Assembly: GCA_002409405.1 (NCBI GenBank)
Contig: DHNG01000001.1
Span: 74,346 to 126,839 of the forward strand
Direction of reading: 5' to 3'
Length of the DNA stretch: 52,494 bases
From: Flavobacteriales bacterium UBA5422
Lineage (GTDB): Bacteria > Bacteroidota > Bacteroidia > Flavobacteriales_D > Crocinitomicaceae
Shown here: positions 51,563 through 52,494 of the stretch, piece by piece
Layout of the letters: the number at the start of each line of letters is the position of its first letter
Position numbering within the stretch: position 1 is the stretch's first letter
The notes under the pieces: model-generated
The model's database searches: none
Told to the model about the DNA's origin: nothing
The model's input: the letters and a program-made list of their open reading frames with translations, nothing else
Program-made: the position numbers and the translations under genes

Positions 51563-52494
51563 GTGAAAAACATTAAATTATACCAGGTATTTCTTGCATT
51601 ATTGGGCTTGATTGCCATTTTACTTACCATCAGTCTCTTCATTCCCGAAGAAGGAATCAAGGTGTTTGGAATGAATTTAAAATTCCCGACCATTGGACGT
51701 TTGATGCATCCCAAAAAACAAGAGACGGCAGAGATTGACAACATCATTGTGGATGTCGATACAACATTTGCAGATCCGTTGTTACAACATCAGAATGGAA
51801 GTAACGGGGATATGGGCGCGCCCAATGCCGGAGAGTTGAGTGTTAAGAACTCAACAACGATTCACCTGAATGACGCCGGATTGGCTAACCTCCACAAGTT
51901 TTTTGAGAAATTGAGCTCCGCCGCCACAGCCAAAAAGAAAGTGCACATTCTGCATTACGGAGATTCTCAGATTGAGGGGGACCGCATGACCGGCTTTATC
52001 CGGGAACGTCTTCAAAATCAGTTCGGAGGAAACGGACCGGGATTGGTTCCGGCAAATAATGTCTACAACACCTTTGCATTCGTACAAACCTATTCTCCCA
52101 ATTTTAAACGGTATACCTGCTTTGGAGGAGATAAGCTCAATTCCCGTAAATACGGTGTAATGGGTTCTGCGGCGCGTTTTACGAAAGAATACAAAGACAG
52201 TACGGAAATCGCCAATGAAACAAGTATTAAAACAGGTTGGATCGAATTGGCGGCATCAGGAAGTGCATTCGGACGATCCAAAAGTTTCAGTACGGTGAAA
52301 ATGTATTACAACAGTTGTGTCAAGCCGTGTGCGATTAATGTGTACGAAAACGGAGCGCTCATTCACCAGGATAGCTTGAAAGCGGATGGAAAATCCCACA
52401 TTTTTAAGTTGACGTTCCCGGGAACTCCGGGGAAACTGAAATTTGAGTTCTCAACAGCCATCAGCCCGACTATCAGTAATTTTACGCTGGAAGG
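51563..52494 (+). CDS. Membrane-anchored SGNH/GDSL-hydrolase-like protein (partial)
   Basis: The frame starts with GTG at 51563 and runs to the window end, giving about 310 codons. Residues 7-27 form one membrane span (QVFLALLGLIAILLTISLF) with the rest outside. HILHYGDSQIEGDRMTGF at about 132-149 is the block I nucleophile motif of SGNH hydrolases (G-D-S-x-I-E-G instead of GDSL), and GGNGPGLVP follows at about 158-166. In Bacteroidota such proteins often stand next to MBOAT O-acyltransferases and may add or remove acetyl groups on glycans; no partner is visible before the window ends, so this is inference. The catalytic Asp-His block near the C-terminus lies beyond the window. Confidence 0.75.
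   Translation, partial: MKNIKLYQVFLALLGLIAILLTISLFIPEEGIKVFGMNLKFPTIGRLMHPKKQETAEIDNIIVDVDTTFADPLLQHQNGSNGDMGAPNAGELSVKNSTTIHLNDAGLANLHKFFEKLSSAATAKKKVHILHYGDSQIEGDRMTGFIRERLQNQFGGNGPGLVPANNVYNTFAFVQTYSPNFKRYTCFGGDKLNSRKYGVMGSAARFTKEYKDSTEIANETSIKTGWIELAASGSAFGRSKSFSTVKMYYNSCVKPCAINVYENGALIHQDSLKADGKSHIFKLTFPGTPGKLKFEFSTAISPTISNFTLE

Overview
The window looks like a chromosomal segment of a Bacteroidota bacterium, most likely of the order Flavobacteriales; a more precise placement would be a guess. The reasons are two very large secreted proteins with type IX secretion signals (a type A sorting domain in one, a gliding-motility-associated C-terminal domain in the other), a complete-looking Bat (aerotolerance) locus, a DUF5686 outer-membrane protein, split transketolase subunits, a propeller-type LytS-like kinase paired with a LytTR regulator, and repeated occurrence of the Bacteroidota -7 promoter motif TAnnTTTG 10 to 45 bases before the first gene of operons. 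Shine-Dalgarno-like sites are not prominent. I saw no rRNA, tRNA, insertion sequence, prophage or CRISPR array.

Layout. 1-9.4 kb: a DUF5686 protein (cut by the window start), hemL, an AEC permease, a patatin/outer-membrane-barrel phospholipase, and a THUMP RNA methyltransferase coupled to a family 4 glycosyltransferase. 9.4-17.3 kb: a small acidic unknown protein, a membrane family 2 glycosyltransferase, Tex, and a histidine kinase/response regulator pair whose genes overlap. 17.3-18.1 kb: a gene-free stretch of about 760 bases holding two diverged copies of a regulatory unit, each with three direct repeats at exactly 21-base spacing, then palindromes and a strong terminator. 18.5-26.2 kb: the Bat operon (MoxR ATPase, DUF58, a membrane protein, BatA, BatB, BatC, BatD), tightly packed with start/stop overlaps at several junctions. 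26.2-28.6 kb: an O-antigen ligase/polymerase-like protein and a Wzz-like chain-length protein. 28.8-36.2 kb: radA, then a minus-strand operon in which a secreted von Willebrand A protein lies between the two transketolase subunit genes and an ECF sigma factor follows, then a PaaZ-like fusion enzyme.

36.2-52.5 kb is dominated by surface proteins: a 1912-residue FG-GAP protein with a recently amplified 168-base repeat and a type A sorting signal, and a 1226-residue protein with CUB-like, PKD and P-domain-like modules and a type B (CHU_C) end. Between them are a decayed CAP-domain gene fragment, a small GNAT protein, an S9 prolyl oligopeptidase, and a copper module (a two-domain HMA protein and a CopA ATPase). 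The window ends inside an SGNH-hydrolase-like membrane protein.

The most unusual signal is the pair of 21-base-period direct-repeat arrays just upstream of the LytTR kinase/regulator operon. The spacing is what LytTR regulators such as AgrA are known to use, so these are good candidates for operators, possibly also driving a short RNA that ends at the terminator at 18047-18080.
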